Shown: in pieces, positions 16,975-25,568 of the stretch
Layout: the number at the start of each line of letters is the position of its first letter
Position numbering within the stretch: the first letter of the stretch is position 1
From: Thauera sp. 2A1
Lineage (GTDB): Bacteria; Pseudomonadota; Gammaproteobacteria; Burkholderiales; Rhodocyclaceae
Assembly: GCF_009469595.2 (NCBI RefSeq)
Contig: NZ_SSXV01000005.1
Location: 62,001 to 126,000, forward strand
Length of the DNA: 64,000 nucleotides
Direction: 5' to 3'
Notes under the pieces: generated by a model
Seen by the model: the letters and a program-made list of their open reading frames with translations, nothing else
The model's database searches: none
What the model was told of the DNA's origin: nothing
Translations under genes and position numbers: made by a program

Positions 16975-18085
16975 CGGGCTCCCGGCGGACATGACGTGAT
17001 TCTAACAGCGATCCGTCCGCCGACCGGTTTCAGACCGTCCGGATCCAGCAACCGCGCGGGTTTGCGTACCTAACCTGACCTCTCCATTCAACCCAGGAGA
17101 AGGTCATGCTGGAAACCCTCGTTCTACACATCGCCGGCGAGCGCGTCGAACTCCGCTCGCTCCCCTCGGGCGATCTCGCTGTTTACCACCGGCCCGCCGA
17201 GCACGTGCGTGCACTCGTCGAACCTATCTGCCGCAATCGCGGCCACTGGAACAGCGAGTACAACAACTGGATCGTCTTCCGTCAGTTCCGCGCGGCCGTC
17301 GTGAGCGAGCTCGAAGCGGAGGCCGACCATGTCTGACCGGATACTTCACGGCTTGGACTTCGGGCTCGACCACGCAGGTCGGATGCGTGGCATCGACGAG
17401 GTGGAGCAGGGACTCGCCTGCAATTGCGAATGCCCGGAGTGCGGAAGTCCGCTTGTCGCCAGAAAGGGGGCTGTGCGCGTTCATCACTTTGCGCACTGGG
17501 GGACGAGCTGCACCAGCGGCACCGAAACCGCGCTCCATCGGATGGCCAAACAGATCGTGGCGGACGAGCGCCGCCTTGTCGAACCCGGACGAGACACGCC
17601 GACAGTCTTCCGGAACGCCGCGCTACCGGATGAAATGTACTGGCCCGGCTGGCGCCCCGACGTGGTGCTCTGGTCCGAGTCGATGACCGTGCATGTCGAA
17701 GTCACCGTAACGCATCGATGCGGCCCCGAAAAGCTCGACGAGATCGTTCGCAAAGGGATCCCGACCCTTGAGCTCGACCTCTCGACGGCCTATCGGCGCA
17801 AGCGCCTGGGTTGGACGGTCGAGCAGCTTACCGATCGTCTCGTCCACGATCCCGGCATTCGGCGCTGGCTCCATCTGCCAGAGCCAGCAGCGGAGAGGGC
17901 GCGGCCAGCCACCATCCCTGAGACGCAAACCCAGACCAAGCCCGCCGCCCCCGTCACCAGCACACGGCTATCCCGCATCTACGCCCCCTTCGAAGGCACT
18001 TTGCTCGTGTTCGATCCCTGGTATGGGTTGGTGCCGCGTGATCCCCTCGCGCGGGCTCAACTCATTCAGGAACTGGAAGCACGCA
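15911..18085. repeat. Module copy A (membrane protein / 76-aa / CoiA-like nuclease)
   Basis: About 2.2 kb that recurs in the same order and orientation at 33906-36070 with high nucleotide similarity, including the divergent promoter region. Differences are scattered, so the two copies have diverged or came in separately. A partial third copy lies at 21292-21660. Confidence 0.85.
17106..17336 (+). CDS. Module A: conserved 76-aa protein
   Basis: 76-aa protein of unknown function with a good ribosome site (GGAGAAGGTC then ATG). Only two residues differ from the module B copy (S21F, I41V). The middle, CRNRGHWNSEYNNWIVF, resembles small domains where a G.W....W motif forms a compact beta fold (DUF5710-like); this is only a resemblance. 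The stop overlaps the CoiA-like start by 8 nt (ATGTCTGA), so the two are translationally coupled and may act as partners. Confidence 0.65.
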   Translation: MLETLVLHIAGERVELRSLPSGDLAVYHRPAEHVRALVEPICRNRGHWNSEYNNWIVFRQFRAAVVSELEAEADHV

Positions 18086-18138
18086 GGAAATCCTCAGGAC
18101 GGACGACGGACAGCACCGACGAGTCGCAAAACGCATAG
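17329..18138 (+). CDS. Module A: CoiA-like nuclease with N-terminal zinc finger
   Basis: 269-aa protein resembling the competence protein CoiA family. Residues 31-56 have a Cys-rich motif (CNCECPECG, ARKG, then VHHFAH), as in CoiA proteins where C and H residues bind zinc. A PD-(D/E)XK-type nuclease core follows: E66..H70...K74 in ETALHRMAKQI, D111 in RPDVVLW, E124 in VHVEVTVTH. A variable Pro/Thr-rich linker (about 195-215) leads to a conserved tail LVFDPWYGLVPRDP. DNA binding and cleavage are inferred. Coupled to the 76-aa gene. The module B copy differs mainly in the linker. Confidence 0.7.
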   Translation: MSDRILHGLDFGLDHAGRMRGIDEVEQGLACNCECPECGSPLVARKGAVRVHHFAHWGTSCTSGTETALHRMAKQIVADERRLVEPGRDTPTVFRNAALPDEMYWPGWRPDVVLWSESMTVHVEVTVTHRCGPEKLDEIVRKGIPTLELDLSTAYRRKRLGWTVEQLTDRLVHDPGIRRWLHLPEPAAERARPATIPETQTQTKPAAPVTSTRLSRIYAPFEGTLLVFDPWYGLVPRDPLARAQLIQELEARRKSSGRTTDSTDESQNA

Positions 18139-18247
18139 GGAAAATTATTTATCATGCGGCTACCCTAGCAAGCGACTGTGGGAGCCGCCCGCTGCACGCA
18201 GGCGAGACGGGTCCAACACGCTATCCTCGAACGCACAGGAACAGCCA

Positions 18248-21055
18248 ATGACGACCAAATGGTGGAAATGCGACCTTCAAGTCGCAACCCCGGCCTGGAA
18301 TTTCACGATGCCAGCGGGCGAACACCACGATCTGTCGACCAACGCCGGCAAGCGCGCCTTTGCGGAGCGCTACGTATCAGAACTCATCAACAAAGGCATT
18401 GAAGTCGTTGTCTTGGCCGACCATAACACCGGTAAATGGATCGACCTCATGGTCGAGGTAGGCAAAGCGCAGGGGTTGAAGGTGTTCCCGGGCTGCGAGA
18501 TCACCACTGGCTCAGGTGCCGACGGGATGCATCTGGTTGTGATCGGGGATCTGCGCAAGACGAGCCGGGACTTCGACGTTCTCCTGGGCGGTACGCTTGG
18601 CTTCCGCGAACCCGACCACCCCCGCTTCCTTCCACGCGGCGAACCCGGATCTTCATCGAGGACCATCACCCAGATCCTCGATGATCTGCCGGACGACTAC
18701 TTGGTCATCGCCCCGCACGCGCTCACCGAGAACGGGATCGCCTCGGGAAAGACAGCGCATGGGGACATCCGCTGGCGAGCGCTCCATCACCCACGGTTAG
18801 TGGCGGTGGACCCTGGCGACTGCGACGGTAGCCCTGGCACCTCTTTCAATTCAAGGTTCCGAAATAGGGAGCCAAACCTTTTCCCTCGCCTGCCTGAGCT
18901 CGCCTTCGTGGCGACATCAGACGCCTATTCTTTGGATCGAATCGGTGCGCGCTTCTCATGGATCCGTATGGAAGAGCCGACCCTGGAGGGGCTTCGGCAA
19001 GCGTTCCTCGACCATGAAGCACGAATCATCTGCTCTTGGGATGACCGGTTGCGCGGATACCCGGACGAGAACCCGAACAACATACGACATTCATGGATCA
19101 GCTCCCTTTCGATTGGTGGATCGGTCGGAAACTCCTCCGCGCCCCTCTCTATCAACTTCCACCCTGCCCTGAACGTCCTCATTGGGGGACGCGGAAGCGG
19201 TAAGTCGACTGTCGTAGCGGCGATTCGACAGCTGTATTCAAGTACGCAAACATTGCCGGAGAACGTCAGGGTGGAAGCTGAGTCGTTCTCGGACGCCGTC
19301 TTCTCCGATGCGCAACTCCTTGCAGAGCACCGCATCCGAAACTCTCAAGAGCAGCAGCGAGCGACATGGTCGGCGCAAACGGGACGATCCACGGAGACTT
19401 CGGACGACGGCTCCATACCGACGACCTTCAGCGTGCGCGTCGTGAATCAGAAAGAGCTCTTCGAGCGGGTTTCGCGAGACCGCCATGATCCGCTCGCAGC
19501 ATCGCGTAGCTTTCTCGCCTTTCTTGACGAGGGCCTGGGGCTCTTGAAGACGGACGTACCCAAACCGGAGAGTTGGTGGCGCCGCTTCCAAGATGCAGGC
19601 CAGGATTGGATGATGAGAACAACGGACCTTCAAAGGATCGAGCGCGATGTCGCACAGCTGCCAGCGGTCCGCGCCAAGATTCGGGAGCTCGAGGCTCAGG
19701 TCGCCGCGCTGGACTCCCCGGAAGCGAAGAACCGAAGGGAAGCGAACGATGCGCGGATCCAGGAGAAAGCTCTGCTTGACGCGCGCGCGCACGCCCTAGG
19801 GCACTTCCTTGCAGGCCTAACGGCCTACCTCGAGCCGGAGGCAGCGCGACAGGATCCTCAACAGGGTTTTAGTGAAGAGCACGCCCGTCTCATCTCTTCA
19901 CTGGACAGGATCGAGACCTCACTCGTGCAGCAGGTCAGGGCTGCTATCGCGCAGGCCCAAGCAGACATGAACGAGTGGCGAGAAGCCATCCGCTCGACGG
20001 CATGGGCGGCCTTCGTCAAGGAAGCTGAGGAAGACAACGCCCGATATATGGCTGAGCTCGCCGAAAAGGGCATCGACCCCGGGGCCTACAAAGAACTGAA
20101 GAAGCAGCTCGTAGCGCAGCTAACGATTGAGCAGACTCTTTCATCCCATGAGACCAAGCTCATTTCGGCTCGATCTGACCGTGACGCCGCTTGGCAGGTG
20201 CTTGAAAGGCTTCTCGACGAAAGACGTAACGGCAGGCGAGCGCTGCTCCAGCGCGTCTCAGAACGAAGCGGGCGTCTCCGTTTTCACCTGCTGCCTTTCG
20301 GCGATTCAATTGGATGGATAACTGCGGTGCGAGAGTTGCTCAGCCTTCGGTCAGACGCATTCCTGGAGGACGTTCCCCGCTTAGCCAGTTGGCTTTGGAC
20401 TGACAGCGACACAGAGCGAAATGAAAGGTGGTCGGAGTGGCGCGAGGCCCTATGCTCAGGGAGCTTCGAACGCATTTCGGGGAAAGACAAAGGCGTCAAC
20501 CGGATGGACTGGGCGAAGAAGCTCGAAAAGCTTGATGCAACGATCCGCTTGCGCCTCGCATTCGAGGCAGCTGACGACAAAATCGAGATTTCTTTCCTCA
20601 AGGACGGAGGAGACTCCTTCAAGCCCGACGACTGGCAGGACATCACCCAAGGCTCACCAGGGCAACGTACCGCCGCGATGCTCGGCTTCGTGCTGCATCA
20701 CGGAGATGAGCCGCTTGTGTTGGATCAACCCGAGGACGATCTGGACACCGAATGGATTTCGAATCTCGTCGTCACCGAACTCCGGGCAAGCAGATGGAAG
20801 CGACAACTCATCGTCGTTACACACAACGCGAACATTCCGGTGAACGGCGATGCCGAGCGAGTCGTTGTACTGGAAAACAGGAATGGCGCGATCCAGATTC
20901 GCTCTTCAGGCTCCAGCACAGGAGCCGAGATCCAGCACTGCGGGGCCATCGAACAACCTCACGTCAGAGCGGACATCCAGAACATCATGGAGGGCGGCAT
21001 TCGAGCGTTCATGCAGCGCGAGCGCAAGTACGGGTCAGAGCTCGCAACGGGCTAA
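18248..21055 (+). CDS. TrlF-like protein: PHP-type domain plus SMC/ABC ATPase
   Basis: 935-aa protein from ATG 18248. Residues 1-270 form a PHP-like domain: WWKCDLQVATPAWNF, VVVLADHNTGKW, VFPGCEITTG, IAPHAL, ATSDAYS. The first metal motif, normally HxH, is QVA here, so phosphoesterase activity is doubtful. Residues 300-935 are an SMC/ABC ATPase split by long coiled coil (about 420-700): Walker A IGGRGSGKST near 313, ABC-like TQGSPGQRTAAML, Walker B LVLDQPEDDLD, then VVTHNANI. This matches TrlF-type AAA-like ATPases, often found in defence islands. It follows module A by 109 nt in the same direction and may be co-transcribed with it. Confidence 0.75.
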   Translation: MTTKWWKCDLQVATPAWNFTMPAGEHHDLSTNAGKRAFAERYVSELINKGIEVVVLADHNTGKWIDLMVEVGKAQGLKVFPGCEITTGSGADGMHLVVIGDLRKTSRDFDVLLGGTLGFREPDHPRFLPRGEPGSSSRTITQILDDLPDDYLVIAPHALTENGIASGKTAHGDIRWRALHHPRLVAVDPGDCDGSPGTSFNSRFRNREPNLFPRLPELAFVATSDAYSLDRIGARFSWIRMEEPTLEGLRQAFLDHEARIICSWDDRLRGYPDENPNNIRHSWISSLSIGGSVGNSSAPLSINFHPALNVLIGGRGSGKSTVVAAIRQLYSSTQTLPENVRVEAESFSDAVFSDAQLLAEHRIRNSQEQQRATWSAQTGRSTETSDDGSIPTTFSVRVVNQKELFERVSRDRHDPLAASRSFLAFLDEGLGLLKTDVPKPESWWRRFQDAGQDWMMRTTDLQRIERDVAQLPAVRAKIRELEAQVAALDSPEAKNRREANDARIQEKALLDARAHALGHFLAGLTAYLEPEAARQDPQQGFSEEHARLISSLDRIETSLVQQVRAAIAQAQADMNEWREAIRSTAWAAFVKEAEEDNARYMAELAEKGIDPGAYKELKKQLVAQLTIEQTLSSHETKLISARSDRDAAWQVLERLLDERRNGRRALLQRVSERSGRLRFHLLPFGDSIGWITAVRELLSLRSDAFLEDVPRLASWLWTDSDTERNERWSEWREALCSGSFERISGKDKGVNRMDWAKKLEKLDATIRLRLAFEAADDKIEISFLKDGGDSFKPDDWQDITQGSPGQRTAAMLGFVLHHGDEPLVLDQPEDDLDTEWISNLVVTELRASRWKRQLIVVTHNANIPVNGDAERVVVLENRNGAIQIRSSGSSTGAEIQHCGAIEQPHVRADIQNIMEGGIRAFMQRERKYGSELATG

Positions 21056-21291
21056 AAATCGGCTCTCCTTGGGTTTCTCTCGGCCGACCTACGTTCCCGC
21101 ACGCTGGACGCGGACGCCCGTTTTCGCGCCGCCGGTGGGTCACTGGATCATCTGCAGCTGTTGCCGCTCGATGAGGTGCAACGATGAGTGCTTATCCGCA
21201 GCGCCAGGAGCGCATCGGAACACCCGAAGGCGACTTCCACGTCGAAGCGATCGACCCGGTTCGCCAGCGCGTGCACCTGACATGTCTGACG

Positions 21292-21660
21292 ACGGGCGCG
21301 ACCAGACCCGACGCGGTGCTCTGGTCCGAGTCGATGACCGTGCATGTCGAGGTGACCGCAACGCATCGATGAAGCCCCGAAAAGCAGGAGGAGATAGTTC
21401 GTAAAGGGATCCCGGCATTCGGCGCTGGCTCCATCTGCCCGAGCCAGCAGCGGAAAAGGAGTGGTCAAGCGCCATCCCTGAGAGGCAATCCCAGATCAAG
21501 CCCGCTGCCCCCGTCTCAGCACACGTCTAGCTCGCATCTACGCTCCCTTCGACGGCACTTTGCTCGTGTTCGATCCCTGGTATGGGCTGGTGCCGCGTGA
21601 CCCCACTGCGCGTTATCAGCTCATCCAGGAACTGGATGCGCGGCGGTCGGCCGAGAAATA
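21292..21660 (+). pseudogene. Copy C: broken third copy of the CoiA-like nuclease gene
   Basis: The bases encoding RPDAVLWSESMTVHVEVTATHR match modules A and B, then a stop (TGA 21370) interrupts. After an internal deletion the nucleotide match resumes with the IRRWLHLPE region, a second stop-containing linker, and the tail LLVFDPWYGLVPRDP ending at TAG 21658. The N-terminal zinc finger is replaced by an unrelated short start (from ATG 21184, MSAYPQRQER). The preceding 76-aa gene is absent. This is clearly a relic and shows that the module has been duplicated or acquired more than twice. Confidence 0.75.
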
Positions 21661-21821
21661 GGAGCAGGGCCGCGAGCTACGAGTGGGCGAAAACGTACGG
21701 CACTTCCGGCGGACGCGACACATCAGAGAACACGCCAAACCTGCGGTTCCTCGCCCTGCACCCCCCGCCGGCCGCCCGAAAGCTTGGCCTTATCATCGTT
21801 TCTGCGAAAAATTCAGTATCC

Positions 21822-21925
21822 TTTCACCGTATTCGAGAATCGGTTGGTGTAGGGTTCTCACTGGAGGGTGAAATTTCCGGCACTGCTGCCGGGGGCACCA
21901 TTTCACCGTATTTGAGAACCTACAC
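21822..21925. repeat. Cluster of three related motifs, two in inverted orientation
   Basis: TTTCACCGTATT(C/T)GAGAA occurs at 21822 and 21901. Between them 21848-21874 is an imperfect reverse complement of 21900-21924 (TGTAGG(G)TTCTCA and GGTGAAAT arms). The arms surround a GC-rich 25-bp centre. This looks like the end of an insertion sequence or a small MITE-like element; no transposase belongs to it. Confidence 0.5.
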
Positions 21926-21974
21926 GGCGGCCATAAACTGGCAAATGGCTAGCCAATTATTGGCAGACGGCCAG

Positions 21975-22016
21975 CCAGGGGCGGGCGAATCCGATGGGTT
22001 CCCCGCCCTTTTCTTT
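21975..22016 (+). terminator. Terminator-like hairpin into which IS1595 inserted
   Basis: GGGCGGGCGAA and TTCCCCGCCC form a GC-rich stem (one bulge) followed at once by TTTTCTTT (22009-22016), the shape of an intrinsic terminator reading rightward. The T-run is the 8-bp target duplicated by the neighbouring IS1595 element. Confidence 0.55.
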
Positions 22017-23066
22017 GGCTATGTCACCGTTACCTGTGGAAATACACCGACGGCCGCGAGGAGCAGGGCGTGCGGGGTTTTCAGCCGGCCAGTGTCGATT
22101 GCCCGTCGCCAGCCGAGATAGTTGGGTAGGTAGTGGGTGGGGACGCCGTGAAAGCGGTCAATCCATTGGTGCAGCCGACCGTGGTAGGCATTCACGTTCT
22201 GGACATGAAACGCGCCTTTGACACGCATCCCTGCCGACAGATTGACCGACTCATGGCTGATGCCCGCCTCCTGGGCAAAGTAGCGATAACTGGCATTGGC
22301 ATCGCTGACGAGCAGAACGTCCTCGTCGAGCACGGGCGGCAGGCATTTGTGTAGCTGGGCCTTGCTGACTGGCCCTTTGCCAGTCACGAAATCAAGCGTT
22401 TGGCCGGTACGGTCCCGGGCCACGAGCACGCAGACCTGCTCCTTCGATATGCCGCGCTTGCTCGCTGCTCCGCCTCGCTTGCGAGCGGGGCGCGGGAGGT
22501 TGCGAGCGCCCTTGTTGGATTCGAGAAAGTAAGTTTCGTCGGCCTCGGTGATGCCGTGCAAACGCCCAGGCCGGTCGTCCTTGACCCAGGCGAGGAAGCG
22601 GTGGCGCCACCGGAAACTGGTGTTGCGATGAACACCGGTTTCGCGGGCCGCCTGGCGAACGGTCAGGGAAGCAAGGATCTGCTGCACAAACGACAGCCAC
22701 TTGGGCTTGTGCCGCAGCCGCGCCAGCGGCGTGCCGGTCAGCGCGTTAAAGGTCTTGGCGCAGGCGCAGCAGCGGTAACGTTGAAGGCCATCGGCGTGAC
22801 CGTACCGATGGACCTGCTCATGCGTGCAGTGTGGACACCGAGGTGCTGACTCAAAGTGAGTTTGGATAAGCTCTGCCACCTGAGTGTCGTGCCCAACATG
22901 GTTCAACGCCTCGGCAAGCCGACTCCGCTGCCGATGAGAAAGTCCGGCCAGCTGCTTCAAAACCTGTTCGAACGCCACCGTCTTCATCTCCGCCTCTTAA
23001 ACTCGAAAACTGTACAAATATACAGTTCATGTGGGCGGTCGTTCAATACTTAACGGTGACAGAGCC
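22017..23066 (-). mobile_element. Complete IS1595-family insertion sequence with 8-bp target duplication
   Basis: 1050-bp element. Ends: GGCTATGTCACCGTTA (22017-22032) and the complement of 23051-23066, GGCTCTGTCACCGTTA, 15 of 16 matching. It is flanked by identical 8-bp copies of TTTTCTTT at 22009-22016 and 23067-23074, the target size of this family. One intact transposase gene; the stop codon lies inside the left repeat. An intact target duplication argues for a fairly recent insertion. Confidence 0.95.
22019..22987 (-). CDS. IS1595-family transposase
   Basis: 322-aa DDE transposase. The N terminus has a zinc ribbon, CPHCTHEQVHRYG ... YRCCACAKTFNALTGTPLAR, then a helix-turn-helix region (LTVRQAARETGVHRNT). 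The ISXO2-like catalytic domain begins with ITEADETYFLESNKG, with a second Asp in LLVSDANASYRYFA and a downstream N/E region HVQNVNAYHGRLHQWI. Length and domain order are normal for IS1595 elements, and nothing suggests inactivation. Confidence 0.93.
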   Translation of the reverse strand: MKTVAFEQVLKQLAGLSHRQRSRLAEALNHVGHDTQVAELIQTHFESAPRCPHCTHEQVHRYGHADGLQRYRCCACAKTFNALTGTPLARLRHKPKWLSFVQQILASLTVRQAARETGVHRNTSFRWRHRFLAWVKDDRPGRLHGITEADETYFLESNKGARNLPRPARKRGGAASKRGISKEQVCVLVARDRTGQTLDFVTGKGPVSKAQLHKCLPPVLDEDVLLVSDANASYRYFAQEAGISHESVNLSAGMRVKGAFHVQNVNAYHGRLHQWIDRFHGVPTHYLPNYLGWRRAIDTGRLKTPHALLLAAVGVFPQVTVT

Positions 23067-23074
23067 TTTTCTTT

Positions 23075-23489
23075 TGGCTGCTACAGACGGCAAGGCATCC
23101 CCTGACAGGGCCCTTGAGGGTGTGCGCGATCACCTCGATGACATGTACCTGCGGCGCGACGACCTTGTCGCTCTCGGTGAGCGCAGATGTCTCAGTCCGG
23201 CCAGGACGAGCAATAGTGGCCGCTAAAATTCCGGGAGTGCGAATGGAGGGAAAGCGCTGGGGAACCTGTCGCTCGGCTGTGTTGGCCGTCGGTCAAGTCG
23301 TCCGCAAGGCACTCTCGTCTGTTCGGCGGGTTTGCATTACCAAGCCGACGCTCCGACTGAGCCTTGCGATTTGAGTCAATTCATACTCTGTTCGATTCAA
23401 TACGCGGAAAGTCACGATACCCATTTGCAATTCCGTAACACAACATGCCTGCATGTATCATTGTCTGATTCTGGAACATTCCTACATTC
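23075..23489. other. Non-coding stretch between IS1595 and hsdM of locus 1
   Basis: No gene is supported. The last 120 bp are AT-richer than the surroundings (23380-23489) and probably hold the hsdM promoter, but no clear -35/-10 pair was fixed. The left part continues the DNA interrupted by the IS1595 element. Confidence 0.4.
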
Positions 23490-25568
23490 ATGCCTTCCCA
23501 TACCGAAATCGGCGAATTCATCTGGCGCATCGCAGACCACTTGCGCGGCGACTACGAGAAGAACGACAACGAGGACGTCATCCTCCCCTTCACGCTGCTC
23601 CGTCGCCTCGACTGCGTGCTGGAAAAAACCCGCGACAAGGTGCGCGAGGCCGAAGCACAGTTGGCCGGCAAGGTCACAGAAGACGTGCTCAAGAAGCTGC
23701 TGGTCAACGCGGCGGGCGTACCGTTCTACAACCGCTCGCGGTACTCGTTCCCGGAGCTGCTTAAGAACCCATCTGACATCAAGGAAAACTTCGGCGCCTA
23801 CCTGGATGGTTTCTCGGACAACATCAAGGAAATCCTCTACAACTTCTCCGGAGGCGAGGAAAAGGGACTGGCGCCGATCTATGAGACGCTGGCGCGAAAG
23901 AACCTGCTTTACCTGATCACCCGGGAATTCGCTTCCGAAGACCTCGACCTGCACCCGGACAAGGTCAGCAACCACGACATGGGGCTGATCTACGAATACC
24001 TGATCCGCAAGTTCAAGGAAGGCGCGGCGGCCGGTGAGCAATACACCCCGCGCGACGTGGTGCAGTTGCTGGTTCAACTGGTCTTCGCTGACGTCGAACA
24101 CGACCTCAAGGCATCCGCCGGCTCGCTGATCGGCATCTACGACCCAGCCTGCGGCACCGGGGGCATGCTCACCGTCTCCAAGGATTATCTGGTCGATGAA
24201 TGGGGCCTCGATCCTTCCAATATCTTCATCCACGGCCAGGAACTGCGCGAAAAGACCTACGCCATCTGCAAGGCCGACGCGCTGATGAAGGGTGACGACG
24301 GCAGTCGCATCAAGCAGGGAAATACGCTCTCCGAAGACAAGCTGATCGGCCAGCACTTCAACTTCATGATGGCCAATCCGGAATTTGGCACCGACTGGAA
24401 GAAGATCGAAAGCTTCATCCGAAACGAAGCCGAGCGCGGCACAGATGGCCGCTTCGGCGCCGGCCTGCCGGACGTGGGCGATGCCTCGCTACTTTTCCTC
24501 CAGCACATGATCAGCAAGATGACGCCGGTCGACAAAGGTGGCAGCGTTATCGGCATCGTCTTCAACGGCTCGCCCCTATTCAACGGCGACGCCGGCTCCG
24601 GCTGGTCCGACATCCGCAAGTGGATCGTTACCAACGACTGGCTCGACGCCATCATCGCCCTGCCGGAAGACATGTTCTACAACACCAACATCGCCACCTA
24701 CCTGTGGATCGTCCGCAACAACAAGCCGGCTGACCGGCGCGGCACGATCACCTTGGTGAATGGCAACCAGGAGCGTTTCCGCACCCTGATGCGGCGCAAC
24801 CTTGGCAAGAAGCGCGTCGAGCTGACGCCGGCCACCATTTCCGAACTGGTCGGCGTCTATCGCGAGGGCAAGCCGGTGCCCAAGCTGGCGCAGGTGTTCG
24901 ACCTGGAGGATTTCGGCTATACCCGCGTCACCGTCGAGCGCCCGTTGCGTCTGCGCTTCGAGATCACCGACACCACGCTGGCCGCGTTTCAGCAATCGGG
25001 CTACTTCGTCGGACTGGTGGCGACCAAGAAGGTGGGCGAGAAGGCCAAGGCCGACATTGCCAAGGGCGAGGAAAAGCAGCGCGCCCTGCTGGCGGCGCTA
25101 GAGCAGGCTAGAAGGCTGTGCCCGTGCCTCGATGATCGCGTCTTCCTCAACGCAATCAACGACGCCTTGCCGTTCAAGGCCACGGGCCAGGCCATCGCCG
25201 CCTTGCGGGCGGCCTTCGGCACCGTTGACGAGAAGGCCGAAAAAGTCCTGCTCAAGCCCCTGGAGCCGGACTTCGATCCGGAAATCGCCGAGGCCGATCC
25301 CGGCAACTGGTATGTCACCGATAGCAACCTGCGCGACGAAGAGCGCATCCCGCTCAAGACCGACATCGACGCCTATTTCGCCAAGGAAGTGCTGCCCTAC
25401 GCGCTGGATGCTTGGATGGATCGCAGCAAGGACAAGGTGGGCTACGAGATCAGCTTCACCAAGTATTTCTACGAATACCAGCCGCCGCGTGAACTCAAGG
25501 ACATCCTCGCCGACCTCGAAGCACTTGATGCCGAGGCCGAAAAACTGCAAGCGGAGCTGCGGGCCTGA
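23490..25568 (+). CDS. hsdM: Type I restriction-modification methyltransferase subunit HsdM (locus 1)
   Basis: 692-aa N6-adenine methyltransferase subunit. An N-terminal helical domain (IGEFIWRIADHLRGDYEKND, FTLLRRLDCVLE) precedes the catalytic domain with AGEQYTPRDVVQLLV, SAM motif I YDPACGTGGM, and motif IV written NPEFG instead of the usual NPPF/NPPY. DGRFGAGLPDVGDASLLFLQHM and GIVFNGSPLF follow. The long C terminus (about 500-692) is a helical assembly region. The start of hsdS overlaps its last base (TGATG). No hsdR lies beside it, so at most a methylase remains; the altered motif IV makes even that uncertain. Confidence 0.88.
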   Translation: MPSHTEIGEFIWRIADHLRGDYEKNDNEDVILPFTLLRRLDCVLEKTRDKVREAEAQLAGKVTEDVLKKLLVNAAGVPFYNRSRYSFPELLKNPSDIKENFGAYLDGFSDNIKEILYNFSGGEEKGLAPIYETLARKNLLYLITREFASEDLDLHPDKVSNHDMGLIYEYLIRKFKEGAAAGEQYTPRDVVQLLVQLVFADVEHDLKASAGSLIGIYDPACGTGGMLTVSKDYLVDEWGLDPSNIFIHGQELREKTYAICKADALMKGDDGSRIKQGNTLSEDKLIGQHFNFMMANPEFGTDWKKIESFIRNEAERGTDGRFGAGLPDVGDASLLFLQHMISKMTPVDKGGSVIGIVFNGSPLFNGDAGSGWSDIRKWIVTNDWLDAIIALPEDMFYNTNIATYLWIVRNNKPADRRGTITLVNGNQERFRTLMRRNLGKKRVELTPATISELVGVYREGKPVPKLAQVFDLEDFGYTRVTVERPLRLRFEITDTTLAAFQQSGYFVGLVATKKVGEKAKADIAKGEEKQRALLAALEQARRLCPCLDDRVFLNAINDALPFKATGQAIAALRAAFGTVDEKAEKVLLKPLEPDFDPEIAEADPGNWYVTDSNLRDEERIPLKTDIDAYFAKEVLPYALDAWMDRSKDKVGYEISFTKYFYEYQPPRELKDILADLEALDAEAEKLQAELRA

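Noticed and set aside
17768..18247. Upstream extension of the TrlF-like frame inside the CoiA-like gene
   Set aside because: Overlaps the nuclease gene in another frame and lacks protein-like character; ATG 18248 precedes the conserved start.
21582..22121. 179-codon plus-strand frame running into IS1595
   Set aside because: Starts in the third nuclease relic, crosses the repeat cluster and the IS border; not a gene.
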